From Ruminococcus sp. (GTDB lineage: Bacteria; Bacillota; Clostridia; Oscillospirales; Ruminococcaceae), in NCBI GenBank assembly GCA_015066935.1, contig SVNK01000001.1, forward strand, positions 322,500-386,499: DNA of 64,000 nt, written 5' to 3'. The notes beneath the pieces were generated by a model. That model ran no database searches and was not told the origin of the DNA. It saw only the letters and a program-made list of their open reading frames with translations. The position numbers and the translations under genes were made by a program. Of this stretch, positions 26,109 through 35,000 are shown in pieces (position 1 is the first letter of the stretch; each line of letters starts with the position of its first letter).

Positions 26109-26665
26109 TCTTCCACGTCCTCCCCGTCTGTTATTCCGACGAAAATCGAAACATTGATTTTACCGTACTTATATGTTTTTCTGAGCGTCATATTTTCGGG
26201 AGTGCCTGGTTCGGGAGCTTCCGATTCATACTCACAGATGATGATACCGCCCTCATTGAGCTTTTTTGCAGCCATGGGGAGGATATTTTCGAGATGACCG
26301 CAGTGATACGGAGGGTCAAGAATAATCAGGTCGAAGGTCTGTGATGTAAATCTGATATAGTCGAAGCTGTCACGGCTGACGACCTCAGATACTCTGTCGA
26401 AGCGGGTATTGCGGAGGTTTTCGTTGATACACCTTACCGCTTTCTGTGAGCTGTCGACAAAAACCGCACGCTTTGCGCCACGGCTGAGAGCTTCGATGCC
26501 CATCTGACCGCTTCCCGCAAAAAGGTCGAGGACCACAGCGTCCTCTATTTCAAACTGAACGGCAGAGAAAACGGCTTCTTTGACCTTATCGGTAGTAGGT
26601 CTGACGTCGAGTCCTTCGGGAGCCGACAGCCGTCTGCCTCTTGCAGTTCCGGTAATAACACGCAT
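26105..26665 (-). CDS. rsmD: 16S rRNA guanine-966 N2-methyltransferase RsmD
   Basis: A class I SAM-dependent methyltransferase of 186 residues that modifies G966 of 16S rRNA. It starts MRVITGTARGRRL, then RPTTDKVKEAVFSA. The SAM-binding motif is VLDLFAGSGQMGIEAL near residue 45, and the catalytic LDPPYH motif is near residue 120. First gene of rsmD-coaD-coiled-coil, behind a promoter at 26706-26734. Confidence 0.97.
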   Translation of the reverse strand: MRVITGTARGRRLSAPEGLDVRPTTDKVKEAVFSAVQFEIEDAVVLDLFAGSGQMGIEALSRGAKRAVFVDSSQKAVRCINENLRNTRFDRVSEVVSRDSFDYIRFTSQTFDLIILDPPYHCGHLENILPMAAKKLNEGGIIICEYESEAPEPGTPENMTLRKTYKYGKINVSIFVGITDGEDVEE

Positions 26666-26705
26666 AGCAATCTCCTTTGTTCTTATCTGTATATAGCTAC
26701 AAACT

Positions 26706-26734
26706 ATTATAACCTATATTAATCCGCTTGTAAA
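26706..26734 (-). promoter_or_regulatory. Promoter of rsmD-coaD
   Basis: On the minus strand TTTACA (26734-26729), a 17-bp spacer and TATAAT (26711-26706). The TATAAT lies about 40 bp before the rsmD start codon. Confidence 0.75.
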
Positions 26735-26931
26735 GCGATTGAGCAAATTTTTTTCAAAAGATAGGTTATTTGCAACAAAAAAGACCGCTTCAATTTGTGG
26801 AATATTTATACAAAGAAGCGTCCCCATCCGATAATAATTAAAATTCCGCAAAGAAACTTTATACGTTTTGGAATTTTTCCAAAAAATATCATGGATTATC
26901 AAAAAAGTTTTGATGAATTAAACAAATCTAA
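26735..26931. other. AT-rich divergent spacer
   Basis: Between the rsmD and response-regulator promoters. An interrupted inverted repeat (CGCTTC at 26786 / GAAGCG at 26815) is the only structure seen; no repeat family member or gene. Confidence 0.5.
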
Positions 26932-26960
26932 TTGACAATTTAAGCAAAATGAAGTATAAT
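26932..26960 (+). promoter_or_regulatory. Consensus promoter of the two-component/HtrA operon
   Basis: TTGACA at 26932-26937, 17-bp spacer, TATAAT at 26955-26960, 74 bp before the response regulator start. Confidence 0.9.
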
Positions 26961-27033
26961 GATTTTAATTAGAAAAATTCAGATAGTTATTCTATTAAAC
27001 ATAGGAATAAGAAAAGAAATGAGGTAAAATTTT

Positions 27034-27741
27034 ATGGCAGCGGAAAAAAGTATGAAGGTTCTTATTGTTGACGATGATAAGAATATATGCGATCTTCTCA
27101 GACTCTACCTTGAAAAAGACGGCTACGGCGTTATCCTTTCCCATGACGGCGAAGAAGCTGTTGTCAAGTTCAATGCACTCAAACCCGATATGGTGCTTCT
27201 CGACATCATGCTCCCCGGTATGGACGGCTGGCAGGTATGCCGTGAAATCAGAAAGAAATCAAACGTCCCGATCATCATGATCACTGCCAAGGGCGAGACT
27301 ATCGACAAGGTTATCGGTCTTGAGCTTGGTGCCGACGACTACATCGTGAAGCCTTTCGACGCAAAGGAGGTCATTGCACGTATCAACGCCGTTACAAGAC
27401 GTGTAGGTGCAGGCAATTCCGAACCTGAGGTGAAGGAAGTACACTACGATAAGCTCTCGGTGAATATGACCCGCTATGAGCTTAAGGTGAACGGCAAGGT
27501 TATTGATACTCCGCCCAAGGAGCTTGAACTCCTTTTCTACCTTGCTTCAAACCCCAACAGAGTGTACACCCGTGACCAGCTTCTTGACGAGGTATGGGGT
27601 TTTGAATATTACGGCGATTCACGTACAATAGACGTTCACATCAAAAGACTCCGTGAAAAGCTTGAGGGAGTTTCCGATAAATGGGCTCTCAAGACAGTAT
27701 GGGGCGTAGGATATAAGTTTGAAGCAGGCGAGGACGAGTAA
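27034..27741 (+). CDS. OmpR-family response regulator
   Basis: 235 residues. The receiver domain (about 7-120) has acidic pocket residues in VDDDKN, the phosphoacceptor Asp57 in LLDIMLPG, and the Lys of IVKPFDA. The winged-helix DNA-binding domain (about 135-230) shows PPKELELLFYLASNPN and RTIDVHIKRLREKL. It is likely phosphorylated by the histidine kinase 34 bp downstream. Similar to VicR/WalR- or PhoP-type regulators, but the stimulus cannot be told from sequence. Confidence 0.95.
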   Translation: MAAEKSMKVLIVDDDKNICDLLRLYLEKDGYGVILSHDGEEAVVKFNALKPDMVLLDIMLPGMDGWQVCREIRKKSNVPIIMITAKGETIDKVIGLELGADDYIVKPFDAKEVIARINAVTRRVGAGNSEPEVKEVHYDKLSVNMTRYELKVNGKVIDTPPKELELLFYLASNPNRVYTRDQLLDEVWGFEYYGDSRTIDVHIKRLREKLEGVSDKWALKTVWGVGYKFEAGEDE

Positions 27742-27775
27742 TTTCTGTTCCGCCGTTAACGGGGAGTGACCTGAA

Positions 27776-29272
27776 TTGGATTTGAAAAATACCTCGTACT
27801 ATAAAATGTACAAATATCTGATGCTCGTTGCGGCATCGGTTCTTCTGATAATAGGACTTCTCATGATTACGCTCAGCGTACTTGCATACAGAAATTCAAA
27901 GCTCGACGAGCTGAGCAGCGAGGGCGACCTTTTCGTTGAATGTATTGATATGCACTACAGCAGAACGAACAGTCTTACAGGACAGGAGGTTCTTGAGCAT
28001 CACAGCGATTTTTCCGAAGAGCATAATCTGCTGATATACATCTATTCAAGAGACGGCGAATGTCTGCTTTCTCCCGAACATTACAGCGTTGACAGTCAGA
28101 CGGGAGCAATTACTCCTTTGTACAATGAAAAAAAGCCCAAGGCTCTTTCGGAAAAGAAAATCAAAACACTTGAGGATGAGAAAATCCTTGAGTATGACAA
28201 GAATGCCTTTTCTGACAGCGGTGCACGTCTTGTCTACGGCAGACGCATTTTCCTCGACGATACCAACGGAAAACCTGTGAAGATGTATGCCATGATTTAT
28301 GGCAAATCAAAGGCTGTAAACCGTTTCTTTGTCAGGATTTCATTGTATTATGTCATTCTTGCCGCCATTGCACTGTATGTCATATACATGCTTCTGGGCA
28401 GACTTATGCGAAAATGTGCCGCATCCGAAAACAATTTCCACAGAATTACGCAGATGTATGCAAGAGGCGACTTTTCCGAGAAGCTTGTCTCTGAATTCGA
28501 CGGCAAAGCCAAGGAAATTGCCGAGTATATAAACGCTATCGCCGCAGACGTTGAAAGCGGTGAGGAAACAAGCAAAACCTTTATCCAGAACGTTTCACAT
28601 GAGCTGAGAACTCCGATAACAACCGTAGGCGGCTTTGTTGACGGAATCCTCGACGGTACCGTTCCGAAATCACGTCAGAACGAGTATCTTGTGCTTGTTT
28701 CGAAGGAGATACGCCGTCTGAAAATCCTCATCAGCTCAATGCTCAATATGACACGCTATGAATCCGGTACGCTTGTCCCGAATTTTAAGGATACAAACCT
28801 CACAGAGCTTGTCATCCAGACCGTGCTCATGTTTGAAAAGCGTATCGAAAGCAAACAAATCGAAATAGAGGGTCTTGACTGCGGAAAGCTTACGGCAGTA
28901 GTCGATGCCGACCTCATTCAGCAGGTTATCTATAACCTTGTTGACAATGCCGTCAAGTTCGTTAACGAAGGCGGAGTAATCTCGTTCCGCTTCGAAAAGA
29001 CGTCGGAATGGTTTGAAATAGCCATAAGAAATACGGGCGAGGGTCTGAACAATACCGAGATTCAGCAGGTGTTCGACCGCTTCTATAAGACGGATTCAAC
29101 ACGCGGCAAGGATACTACGGGACTCGGTCTCGGACTCTCAATTTCAAGAAAAATCGTACATCTTCACGACGGTCATATCGTTGTAAAGAGCGTCTGCGGA
29201 GAGTATACCGAGTTCACTGTGCAGCTCCCCCTTTCAGGAGCGAAAAAAAGATATAACAGTACGGTGAGCTGA
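27776..29272 (+). CDS. Membrane sensor histidine kinase
   Basis: 498 residues starting at a TTG (27776) behind GGGGAG. Membrane segments at about 14-36 and 183-206 bracket an extracellular sensor of roughly 145 residues. A HAMP-like linker follows, then the dimerisation helix with His275 in NVSHELRTPITTV, and the ATPase domain with NLVDNAVKF, NTGEG and GLGLGLSISRKIV. Together with the upstream regulator and the downstream HtrA-type protease, it may respond to envelope stress. Confidence 0.95.
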   Translation: MDLKNTSYYKMYKYLMLVAASVLLIIGLLMITLSVLAYRNSKLDELSSEGDLFVECIDMHYSRTNSLTGQEVLEHHSDFSEEHNLLIYIYSRDGECLLSPEHYSVDSQTGAITPLYNEKKPKALSEKKIKTLEDEKILEYDKNAFSDSGARLVYGRRIFLDDTNGKPVKMYAMIYGKSKAVNRFFVRISLYYVILAAIALYVIYMLLGRLMRKCAASENNFHRITQMYARGDFSEKLVSEFDGKAKEIAEYINAIAADVESGEETSKTFIQNVSHELRTPITTVGGFVDGILDGTVPKSRQNEYLVLVSKEIRRLKILISSMLNMTRYESGTLVPNFKDTNLTELVIQTVLMFEKRIESKQIEIEGLDCGKLTAVVDADLIQQVIYNLVDNAVKFVNEGGVISFRFEKTSEWFEIAIRNTGEGLNNTEIQQVFDRFYKTDSTRGKDTTGLGLGLSISRKIVHLHDGHIVVKSVCGEYTEFTVQLPLSGAKKRYNSTVS

Positions 29273-29290
29273 CCGGAGAAAGGACAAATA

Positions 29291-30709
29291 ATGGACGATA
29301 ACAATATTCTGGACAGCGGAGAACCTTCCGCTGAACCCTATAAACCGCTTCATGAAAAGCTTCCGGAGGAGTGTGAGGAAAACGCCGCCGCTTCCCCCGT
29401 TTACGACGATTTCATGTATGAGCCTATCGGCTTTGAAGAGCTTGAAAAGACCTACACTGAGGAAAAAAAGAATGCCGTAAAACCACCGAAGCGTGCAAAA
29501 AGCGAAACGGCAGCAATACTTCTGTTTGCCCTGCTTCTCGCAGTATCGGGAGCAGCTGCGGCAGTCGGTATTGTAAAGGACGTCGCTGACAGTAAAAATG
29601 CCGTGAACAAGCTTCTCGCAAACCGTCAGCCTGTGTTCTATTCAGCTGAAAAGCCTGAGGGTGCAAACGACCCGTCAAACTTCGTCGATGAGGACGGCAA
29701 ATATACCATCGAAGGTGCTGCGGCTGCCGTAAAGGACTCGATAGTCGAAATCTATACCTATACCGACGGCGCAAAAGCAAAACTTTCGGGAACAGGTTCG
29801 GGAGTTATTGTCTCCGAGGACGGGTATATCGTCACAAATGCCCATGTTCTGCTTGAAAAAGGCTACCACCTTGTTGAGACAACCGACGGTAAGGTCTATG
29901 AGGGTAAAATCATCGGCAGAGATACAAAAACCGACCTCGCCGTTATCAGAATCAAAGGAACAGGATTCCGGCCTGCTGTCCTCGGCAACTCCGACGAGGC
30001 GATAATCGGTGAAAAGGTTATTGCAATCGGAAATCCTGCGGGTCTTTCAAGTACCGTTACCGACGGCATAGTTTCTTACGTCGGACGCATGATACGAGGC
30101 GAATCGGACGGCTATAAAATGAGCTGTATCCAGACAAATGCACAGATAAGTCCCGGAAACTCCGGCGGTGCTCTTGTAAATATGTACGGTCAGGTTATCG
30201 GAATAACCTCCTCAAAGTACACAAACAACGGTCTCGACGAGGGACTGGGATTCGCAATCGCCATAAACGAGGTAAAACCTATCGTCGAGGAGCTTATCAA
30301 AAACGGCTACATCAGCGGACGTTATAAAATCGGTATCATGATTATGGATACCTCCTCAATCACAAATATCACGCAGATAGAAAGCTTGCTCGGTTACGGC
30401 ATCCCCGATGATTTCAAGGGCATATATATCGACGAGATAGTTGAGGGAAGCGATATCGCCAATACCGACCTCAAACCGGGTGATTTCATCGTTGCAATAA
30501 ACGGAAAATCTGTTGCAACCTTTACCGAGCTTGATGAAACTATCGGCGAATCATACGGAGTCGGTGACCTCGTGCCTGCAACCTGCGCACATATCGCCCC
30601 CGACGGTACCGTTTCGTACTATACCATTGAATTCCGCCTTATGGAGGATATCCCGACAACTCAGGAAGAAACTCCGGAAACAACCGCCCCTTCCGAAAAT
30701 GATGAATAA
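29291..30709 (+). CDS. HtrA/DegP-type S1C serine protease with PDZ domain
   Basis: 472 residues. A cytoplasmic acidic N-terminus (1-75) is followed by one membrane anchor (about 76-98, TAAILLFALLLAVSGAAAAV). The trypsin-like domain carries His185 (NAHVLL), Asp215 (KTDLAV) and Ser291 (PGNSGGAL), the full catalytic triad. A PDZ domain lies at about 375-450. It acts outside the membrane in protein quality control. The gene follows the histidine kinase by 18 bp, suggesting one operon, as with cssRS-htrA in Bacillus. Confidence 0.95.
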   Translation: MDDNNILDSGEPSAEPYKPLHEKLPEECEENAAASPVYDDFMYEPIGFEELEKTYTEEKKNAVKPPKRAKSETAAILLFALLLAVSGAAAAVGIVKDVADSKNAVNKLLANRQPVFYSAEKPEGANDPSNFVDEDGKYTIEGAAAAVKDSIVEIYTYTDGAKAKLSGTGSGVIVSEDGYIVTNAHVLLEKGYHLVETTDGKVYEGKIIGRDTKTDLAVIRIKGTGFRPAVLGNSDEAIIGEKVIAIGNPAGLSSTVTDGIVSYVGRMIRGESDGYKMSCIQTNAQISPGNSGGALVNMYGQVIGITSSKYTNNGLDEGLGFAIAINEVKPIVEELIKNGYISGRYKIGIMIMDTSSITNITQIESLLGYGIPDDFKGIYIDEIVEGSDIANTDLKPGDFIVAINGKSVATFTELDETIGESYGVGDLVPATCAHIAPDGTVSYYTIEFRLMEDIPTTQEETPETTAPSENDE

Positions 30710-30736
30710 TATACGTAAAACAGGGACAGTTATACA

Positions 30737-31012
30737 GGTAATGTCCGTACAGAAGTATATACGTTACTTATTGAGGAAAACCCTTTTGAAAAAGGGTTCT
30801 TCCTCAAACTCCTTTCCTAAAACTTTCAGTATGAAATTTCAGCCCCATAGAGTGCATATCCCAGATGAACACGATGTTCAGAATTTTCTGTATGCACTCT
30901 ATGGGGCTGAAATTTGTATTAAAAGTCTTTGGAAGGGGGTATGGGGGAGAACCTTTCCTCAGAAAGGTTTCCCCCGATAAATACATATAATGCTTCTATA
31001 TGGGCATTACCC
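30737..31012. repeat. Composite palindromic element, copy 3
   Basis: About 276 bp, 27 bp after the htrA stop and opposite in orientation to copies 1 and 2 (GAGGAAAACCC hairpin first). Outer ends GGTAATGTCCGTACAGAAG and GGTAATGCCCATATAGAAG. The central arm reads CCCCATAGAGTGCATA on the left and its exact complement on the right: relative to copy 2 both sides of one base pair have changed. Confidence 0.9.
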
Positions 31013-31040
31013 TTATGACTGTCCTTTTTTGCTGAATTTC

Positions 31041-31300
31041 GGGCGAGCGTAACTCGCCTCTACAATTTTTATGAACACAATTACCATGTAGGGACGACCA
31101 TTGGTCGTCCGCAATCATCTGAAATGTATCCTTTTGCGGTTTGTTATTCACGGATGCCCAATGGGCATCCCTACAAACGGCAGTTTTACGTCGTTTTGTG
31201 AAGGGGCGACTAAATCTCGCCCCTACTATTTTTATGAACACAATTACCATGCAGGGACGACCATTGGTCGTCCGCAATCATCTGAAATGTATCATTTTGC
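31041..31300. repeat. Cluster of five REP-like palindromes
   Basis: Units at 31041-31063 (GGGCGAGCGTAACTCGCC), 31088-31112 and 31251-31275 (GGACGACCATTGGTCGTCC), 31152-31174 (GGATGCCCAATGGGCATCC) and 31203-31226 (GGGGCGACTAAATCTCGCCC), most with GTAG or GCAG, or CTAC on the other side. The stretch 31060-31136 recurs at 31223-31299 (period 163, a few mismatches). No gene is seen between htrA and dpaA. Confidence 0.85.
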
Positions 31301-31461
31301 GTATGCCAATGGTATTGTTTGCCCGTGAATAGTCTGAAACATTTCGTAATGAGAAATAGCACCATATCCTGTTTTTTTCATATATTGTAAAGAGCGGAGG
31401 TATCTGCTTGGTTCTTCAACACGGAAGATGAGCCGCTGAATGCGGCGGAATGGAGATAATT

Positions 31462-32313
31462 ATGAAAAACAGACTCAGAATACTTACGGTTGGCGGAGAT
31501 ATGCGGCAGTTATACTGTGCCCGCCGACTTGCTCGTGAGTGCGATACATCGGTTACAGGCTTTGACAAGGAATACCTTACCGCATCAGAATTTTCGGATG
31601 CAGAGGGTCGTTATGACTGCATAATACTTCCCGTGCCGCCTCTCAATGACGACGGCAATATTCCTGCACCATGCGGCAGCGGAGACATTTCGCCTGATGA
31701 GATAAAGAAGCATCTTGCAGAGGGGGCGGTTATTTTTGCGGGACACGTCGGAGAAAAATTAAGAGAGACTTTCAGTGGAACTGAGATTGTGGATTATCTT
31801 GAAAGAGAGGAGCTGAGTCTGAAAAACGCTATCCCCACAGCAGAGGGTGCGGTACAGATTGCCCTTGAGGAGCTTCCTGTGACGCTCAGCGGACTCAGTG
31901 TTCTCATAGTAGGCATGGGACGGATAGGAACGGCACTTTCCACTATACTGAAAGGCTTCGGAGCAGATGTGACTGCGGCAGTCCGCAATGAAAAGGGAGC
32001 TGCAAAAGCAAGACTTGCAGGGATAAAATCGGTTTACACGGATAATCTTCCGACAGATTACGGATTGGTTTTCAATACGGCTCCCGAACTTGTTTTCAAC
32101 AGGGAGCTGCTCGGTAAATTCAGCGACAGTACGCTCTTTATAGACCTTGCCTCAAAACCGGGCGGAATCGACTTTGAGAGTGCCTCGGAGCTTGGAATAA
32201 GGGCAATCTGGGCGTTGGGACTTCCCGGAAAGACGGCTCCCGTGACAGCAGGCGAAATTATTGCAGAAACGGTTATGGCGGTTCTCGATGAAAGGAGGAT
32301 GGCTGATGAATGA
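31462..32313 (+). CDS. dpaA: Dipicolinate synthase subunit A
   Basis: With DpaB this oxidises dihydrodipicolinate to dipicolinic acid for the spore core. The 283-residue product has an N-terminal part (LRILTVGGDMRQLYCARRL) and a Rossmann NAD(P)-binding domain with VLIVGMGRIGTALSTIL near residue 150, ending GIRAIWALGLPGKTAPVTAG. The ATG at 31462 has GGAG seven bases upstream; an in-frame ATG at 31450 overlaps that site. It overlaps dpaB by eight bases. Confidence 0.95.
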   Translation: MKNRLRILTVGGDMRQLYCARRLARECDTSVTGFDKEYLTASEFSDAEGRYDCIILPVPPLNDDGNIPAPCGSGDISPDEIKKHLAEGAVIFAGHVGEKLRETFSGTEIVDYLEREELSLKNAIPTAEGAVQIALEELPVTLSGLSVLIVGMGRIGTALSTILKGFGADVTAAVRNEKGAAKARLAGIKSVYTDNLPTDYGLVFNTAPELVFNRELLGKFSDSTLFIDLASKPGGIDFESASELGIRAIWALGLPGKTAPVTAGEIIAETVMAVLDERRMADE

Positions 32314-32911
32314 TTCCCTGAAAGGACTGAAAATCGGTTATGCACTTACGGGGTCGTTCTGCACCTTTTCCAGAAGTTTCGAACAGGCGGAAAAACTCGT
32401 GAGCATGGGAGCACAGCTTCTTCCGATTATGTCGGAGCACGCTGCGGAGATTTCAACACGTTTCGGTACAAACGTTGAAAACATTGTCCGTCTTGAAGAA
32501 ATCTGCGGCAGGAAAGTCATTACGACCATTGAGGACGCAGAGCCAATCGGACCGATGAATATGACCGACATCATGGTAGTTGCGCCCTGTACTTCGAATA
32601 CAGCGGCAAAACTTGCGTCAAGCATCTGTGACGGGTGCGTTACAATGAGCGTGAAATCACATCTGAGAAGCGGAAAGCCCGTACTTCTTGCAATTGCCTC
32701 CAACGATTCCCTGCTTGGTTCGGCGAAGAATCTCGGCGAGCTTTTCAACAGGAAGAATTACTATTTCGTGCCCATGCTTCAGGATGACTGCGAGAAGAAA
32801 CCGGCATCCCTTGTTGCTGAGTTCTCGATGCTCCCCGAAGCTGTTGAGGCAGCCGTTAAAGGCATACAGCTGCGTCCGATAATCTATCATGCACAAAAAC
32901 AACCGCAATGA
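32306..32911 (+). CDS. dpaB: Dipicolinate synthase subunit B
   Basis: A 201-residue flavoprotein-like subunit of dipicolinate synthase. It begins MNDSLKGLKIGYALTGSFC, then VSMGAQLLPIMSE, and shows the PMNMTDIMVVAPCTSNTAA block and AIASNDSLLGSAKNLGELF near the C-terminus, all typical of SpoVFB/DpaB. The start at 32306 follows AAAGGAGG; the short overlap with dpaA suggests coupling. Expressed in the mother cell in sporulating relatives (known from Bacillus, inferred here). Confidence 0.95.
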   Translation: MNDSLKGLKIGYALTGSFCTFSRSFEQAEKLVSMGAQLLPIMSEHAAEISTRFGTNVENIVRLEEICGRKVITTIEDAEPIGPMNMTDIMVVAPCTSNTAAKLASSICDGCVTMSVKSHLRSGKPVLLAIASNDSLLGSAKNLGELFNRKNYYFVPMLQDDCEKKPASLVAEFSMLPEAVEAAVKGIQLRPIIYHAQKQPQ

Positions 32912-32952
32912 ACGTCTTTGGTGAAAACTTCCGATGCAGTGCACACTGTCAC

Positions 32953-32985
32953 AGCGGCTCCGCATTCCGATGAGGAGCCGTTTCG
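32953..32985 (+). terminator. Probable terminator after dpaB
   Basis: Stem CGGCTCC (32955-32961) / GGAGCCG (32974-32980) with a 12-base loop and a broken T-run (TTTCGGATTTT). It is 44 bp after the dpaB stop. Confidence 0.6.
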
Positions 32986-33049
32986 GATTTTGTGAGCCGA
33001 GGCGGTTTTTCTGCCGACGGCTTCCGATTGAGAATCCTGCGTTCCCACT

Positions 33050-33078
33050 TGACATTCTGCGGAAATTGTGCTATAATT
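33050..33078 (+). promoter_or_regulatory. Promoter of the Trp T-box/trpB2 unit
   Basis: TTGACA at 33050-33055, 17-bp spacer, TATAAT at 33073-33078. The spacer includes TTCTGCGGAAAT, shared with the cysES promoter. Confidence 0.9.
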
Positions 33079-33084
33079 CAGGTG

Positions 33085-33368
33085 TAAACCGTTGAGGGAG
33101 AGTAAGTAGTCTGCGTCAGGGCATTTCAGAGAGCCGGTGGTTGATGTGAACCGGTATGCCTCCGCCGGTGAATGGACTTCCGAGGGCGAGCCAAAAGGCT
33201 TCGGCTGAGTAGGTGAGACGCAGTGGTTCGGCGTTACAGGAACCGTGCATACGAACATATGCACATAAGTGGACGTGTTGCACGTCAAGCAGGGTGGCAC
33301 CGCAGAAGATGATGAATCAGCTCCTGTCCCGGCAGAATCCAATGCCGGAGCAGCGGGCTTTTTTTCAT
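33085..33368 (+). promoter_or_regulatory. Tryptophan T-box leader
   Basis: The leader shows an AGAGAG element and CCGGT/ACCGG apical stem (33128-33155). The specifier UGG follows GAA at 33173-33175 (GTGAATGGAC), a Trp codon in the expected position. The T-box motif AGGGTGGCACCGCAG is at 33291-33305. A terminator with CCGGCA / TGCCGG at 33335-33358 is followed by TTTTTTT. It should raise trpB2 expression when tRNA-Trp is uncharged. Confidence 0.96.
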
Positions 33369-33407
33369 TGAACTGCTGCTCCGAAAAAATGTAAAGGAGA
33401 AATTGAC

Positions 33408-34784
33408 ATGGCAAACGAGAAAATCCCCTACAAAATTTACCTTGAAGAAAGCGAAATGCCTAAACAGTGGTACAATGTTCGTGCAGACATGAAGAAAAAA
33501 CCTGCACCGCTTCTCAATCCGTCTACGGGAAAGCCTGTTACAGCGGAAGAACTGAGCCGTGTGTTCTGCGAGGAGCTTGTGAAGCAGGAACTTGATGATA
33601 CCTCTGCTTATATTGACATCCCCGAAGAAATCAGGGAATTTTACAAGATGTATCGTCCATCGCCTGTCGTAAGAGCGTATTGCCTTGAAAAGCAGCTTGA
33701 TACCCCTGCTAAGATCTACTATAAATTCGAGGGCAACAATACAAGCGGAAGTCATAAGCTGAATTCCGCAATCGCTCAGGCTTATTACGCAAAACAGCAG
33801 GGTCTTAAAGGTGTAACAACGGAAACAGGTGCAGGTCAGTGGGGAACGGCTCTTTCAATGGCTTGTTCATATTTCGGACTCGACTGTCAGGTATATATGG
33901 TAAAGTGCTCCTACGAGCAGAAGCCTTTCCGCCGTGAGGTTATGAGAACATACGGTGCAAGCATAACTCCGTCGCCGTCGGAAACTACCGGGGTCGGAAG
34001 AAAGATTCTTGAGGAATTCCCCGATACAAAGGGAAGTCTTGGCTGTGCGATTTCGGAGGCAGTTGAGGCTGCTTCGGCACAGGAAGGCTACCGCTACGTG
34101 CTTGGAAGCGTTCTGTCGCAGGTTCTCCTCCACCAGACCGTTATCGGTCTTGAGGCTAAGACTGCTCTTGAAAAATACGGCGTAAAGCCTGATATAATCA
34201 TCGGCTGTGCGGGAGGCGGTTCTAACCTCGGCGGACTTATCTCACCGTTTATGGGCGAAAAACTCAGGGGTGAGGCTGATTACCGCTTCATTGCCGTGGA
34301 ACCTGCATCGTGTCCGAGTCTTACAAGAGGAAAATATGTGTATGACTTCTGCGATACGGGAAAGGTTTGTCCGCTTCAGAAGATGTACACTCTCGGAAGC
34401 AGCTTCATGCCATCTGCAAACCATGCAGGCGGACTCAGATACCACGGAATGAGTTCTGTACTCTCCGAGCTTTACGACCAGGGACTCATGGAAGCCGTTT
34501 CCGTTGAGCAGACCTCTGTTTTCGCAGCAGCTCAGCAGTTTGCAAGAGTCGAGGGAATACTCCCTGCGCCCGAAAGCAGCCACGCTATCAGAGTTGCAAT
34601 CGACGAGGCTCTCAGATGTAAGGAAACAGGCGAGGAGAAAAATATTCTCTTTGGTCTTACGGGTACGGGATATTTCGATATGTACGCTTATGCCGCTTTC
34701 AACGACGGCAAAATGGGCGACTATATCCCCACCGACGAGGAAATTGCAGTTTCTCTCGGCAGAATCCCGAATATAGGGGATTAA
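33408..34784 (+). CDS. TrpB-like tryptophan synthase beta chain (TrpB2 type)
   Basis: 458 residues, longer than the about 400-residue TrpB1 partner of TrpA. The N-terminal extension (PQWYNVRADMKKKPAP-like), SGSHKLNSAIAQAYY with PLP-lysine 117, ETGAGQWG and the phosphate loop GCAGGGSNLGG identify the TrpB2 group. No trpA or other trp gene lies nearby, so it probably makes Trp from indole and serine. The Trp T-box upstream supports a Trp-related role. Confidence 0.93.
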   Translation: MANEKIPYKIYLEESEMPKQWYNVRADMKKKPAPLLNPSTGKPVTAEELSRVFCEELVKQELDDTSAYIDIPEEIREFYKMYRPSPVVRAYCLEKQLDTPAKIYYKFEGNNTSGSHKLNSAIAQAYYAKQQGLKGVTTETGAGQWGTALSMACSYFGLDCQVYMVKCSYEQKPFRREVMRTYGASITPSPSETTGVGRKILEEFPDTKGSLGCAISEAVEAASAQEGYRYVLGSVLSQVLLHQTVIGLEAKTALEKYGVKPDIIIGCAGGGSNLGGLISPFMGEKLRGEADYRFIAVEPASCPSLTRGKYVYDFCDTGKVCPLQKMYTLGSSFMPSANHAGGLRYHGMSSVLSELYDQGLMEAVSVEQTSVFAAAQQFARVEGILPAPESSHAIRVAIDEALRCKETGEEKNILFGLTGTGYFDMYAYAAFNDGKMGDYIPTDEEIAVSLGRIPNIGD

Positions 34785-34980
34785 GAGTAATACTCTGACA
34801 GATGCATGAACGAATAATAAAGGGATTCCAAAGGGATGTAATTCCTTTGGTCAGGTCAAGGGCTGAAAGCCCTTGTGGGGCATGGGGCAACGCCCCATAA
34901 ATGCCTATGGGCGTCCCCTATGCTCTGAAGCGCTATTCAACAATAACAGGGATGGAAAATATCCGTCCCTGTTTATTCCT
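34785..34980. repeat. Hairpin-rich spacer with a terminator
   Basis: Contains the hairpins AAGGGCTGAAAGCCCTT (34858-34874) and GGGGCATGGGGCAACGCCCC (34876-34895). A Rho-independent type stem AACAGGGA..TCCCTGTT at 34945-34972, with TTTATT after it, probably ends the trpB2 transcript. The palindromes resemble REP units but lack GTAG. Confidence 0.6.
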
Positions 34981-35000
34981 GTGAAAGGAGCAGATAACAC

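Noticed and set aside
30513..30980. Frames running through the composite elements (also 44179-44646)
   Set aside because: They change between copies and end in the repeats; no start site or conserved product.
16193..31300. Possible CRISPR array
   Set aside because: Repeats are palindromic and unevenly spaced, spacers are repeated linkers and no cas genes occur.
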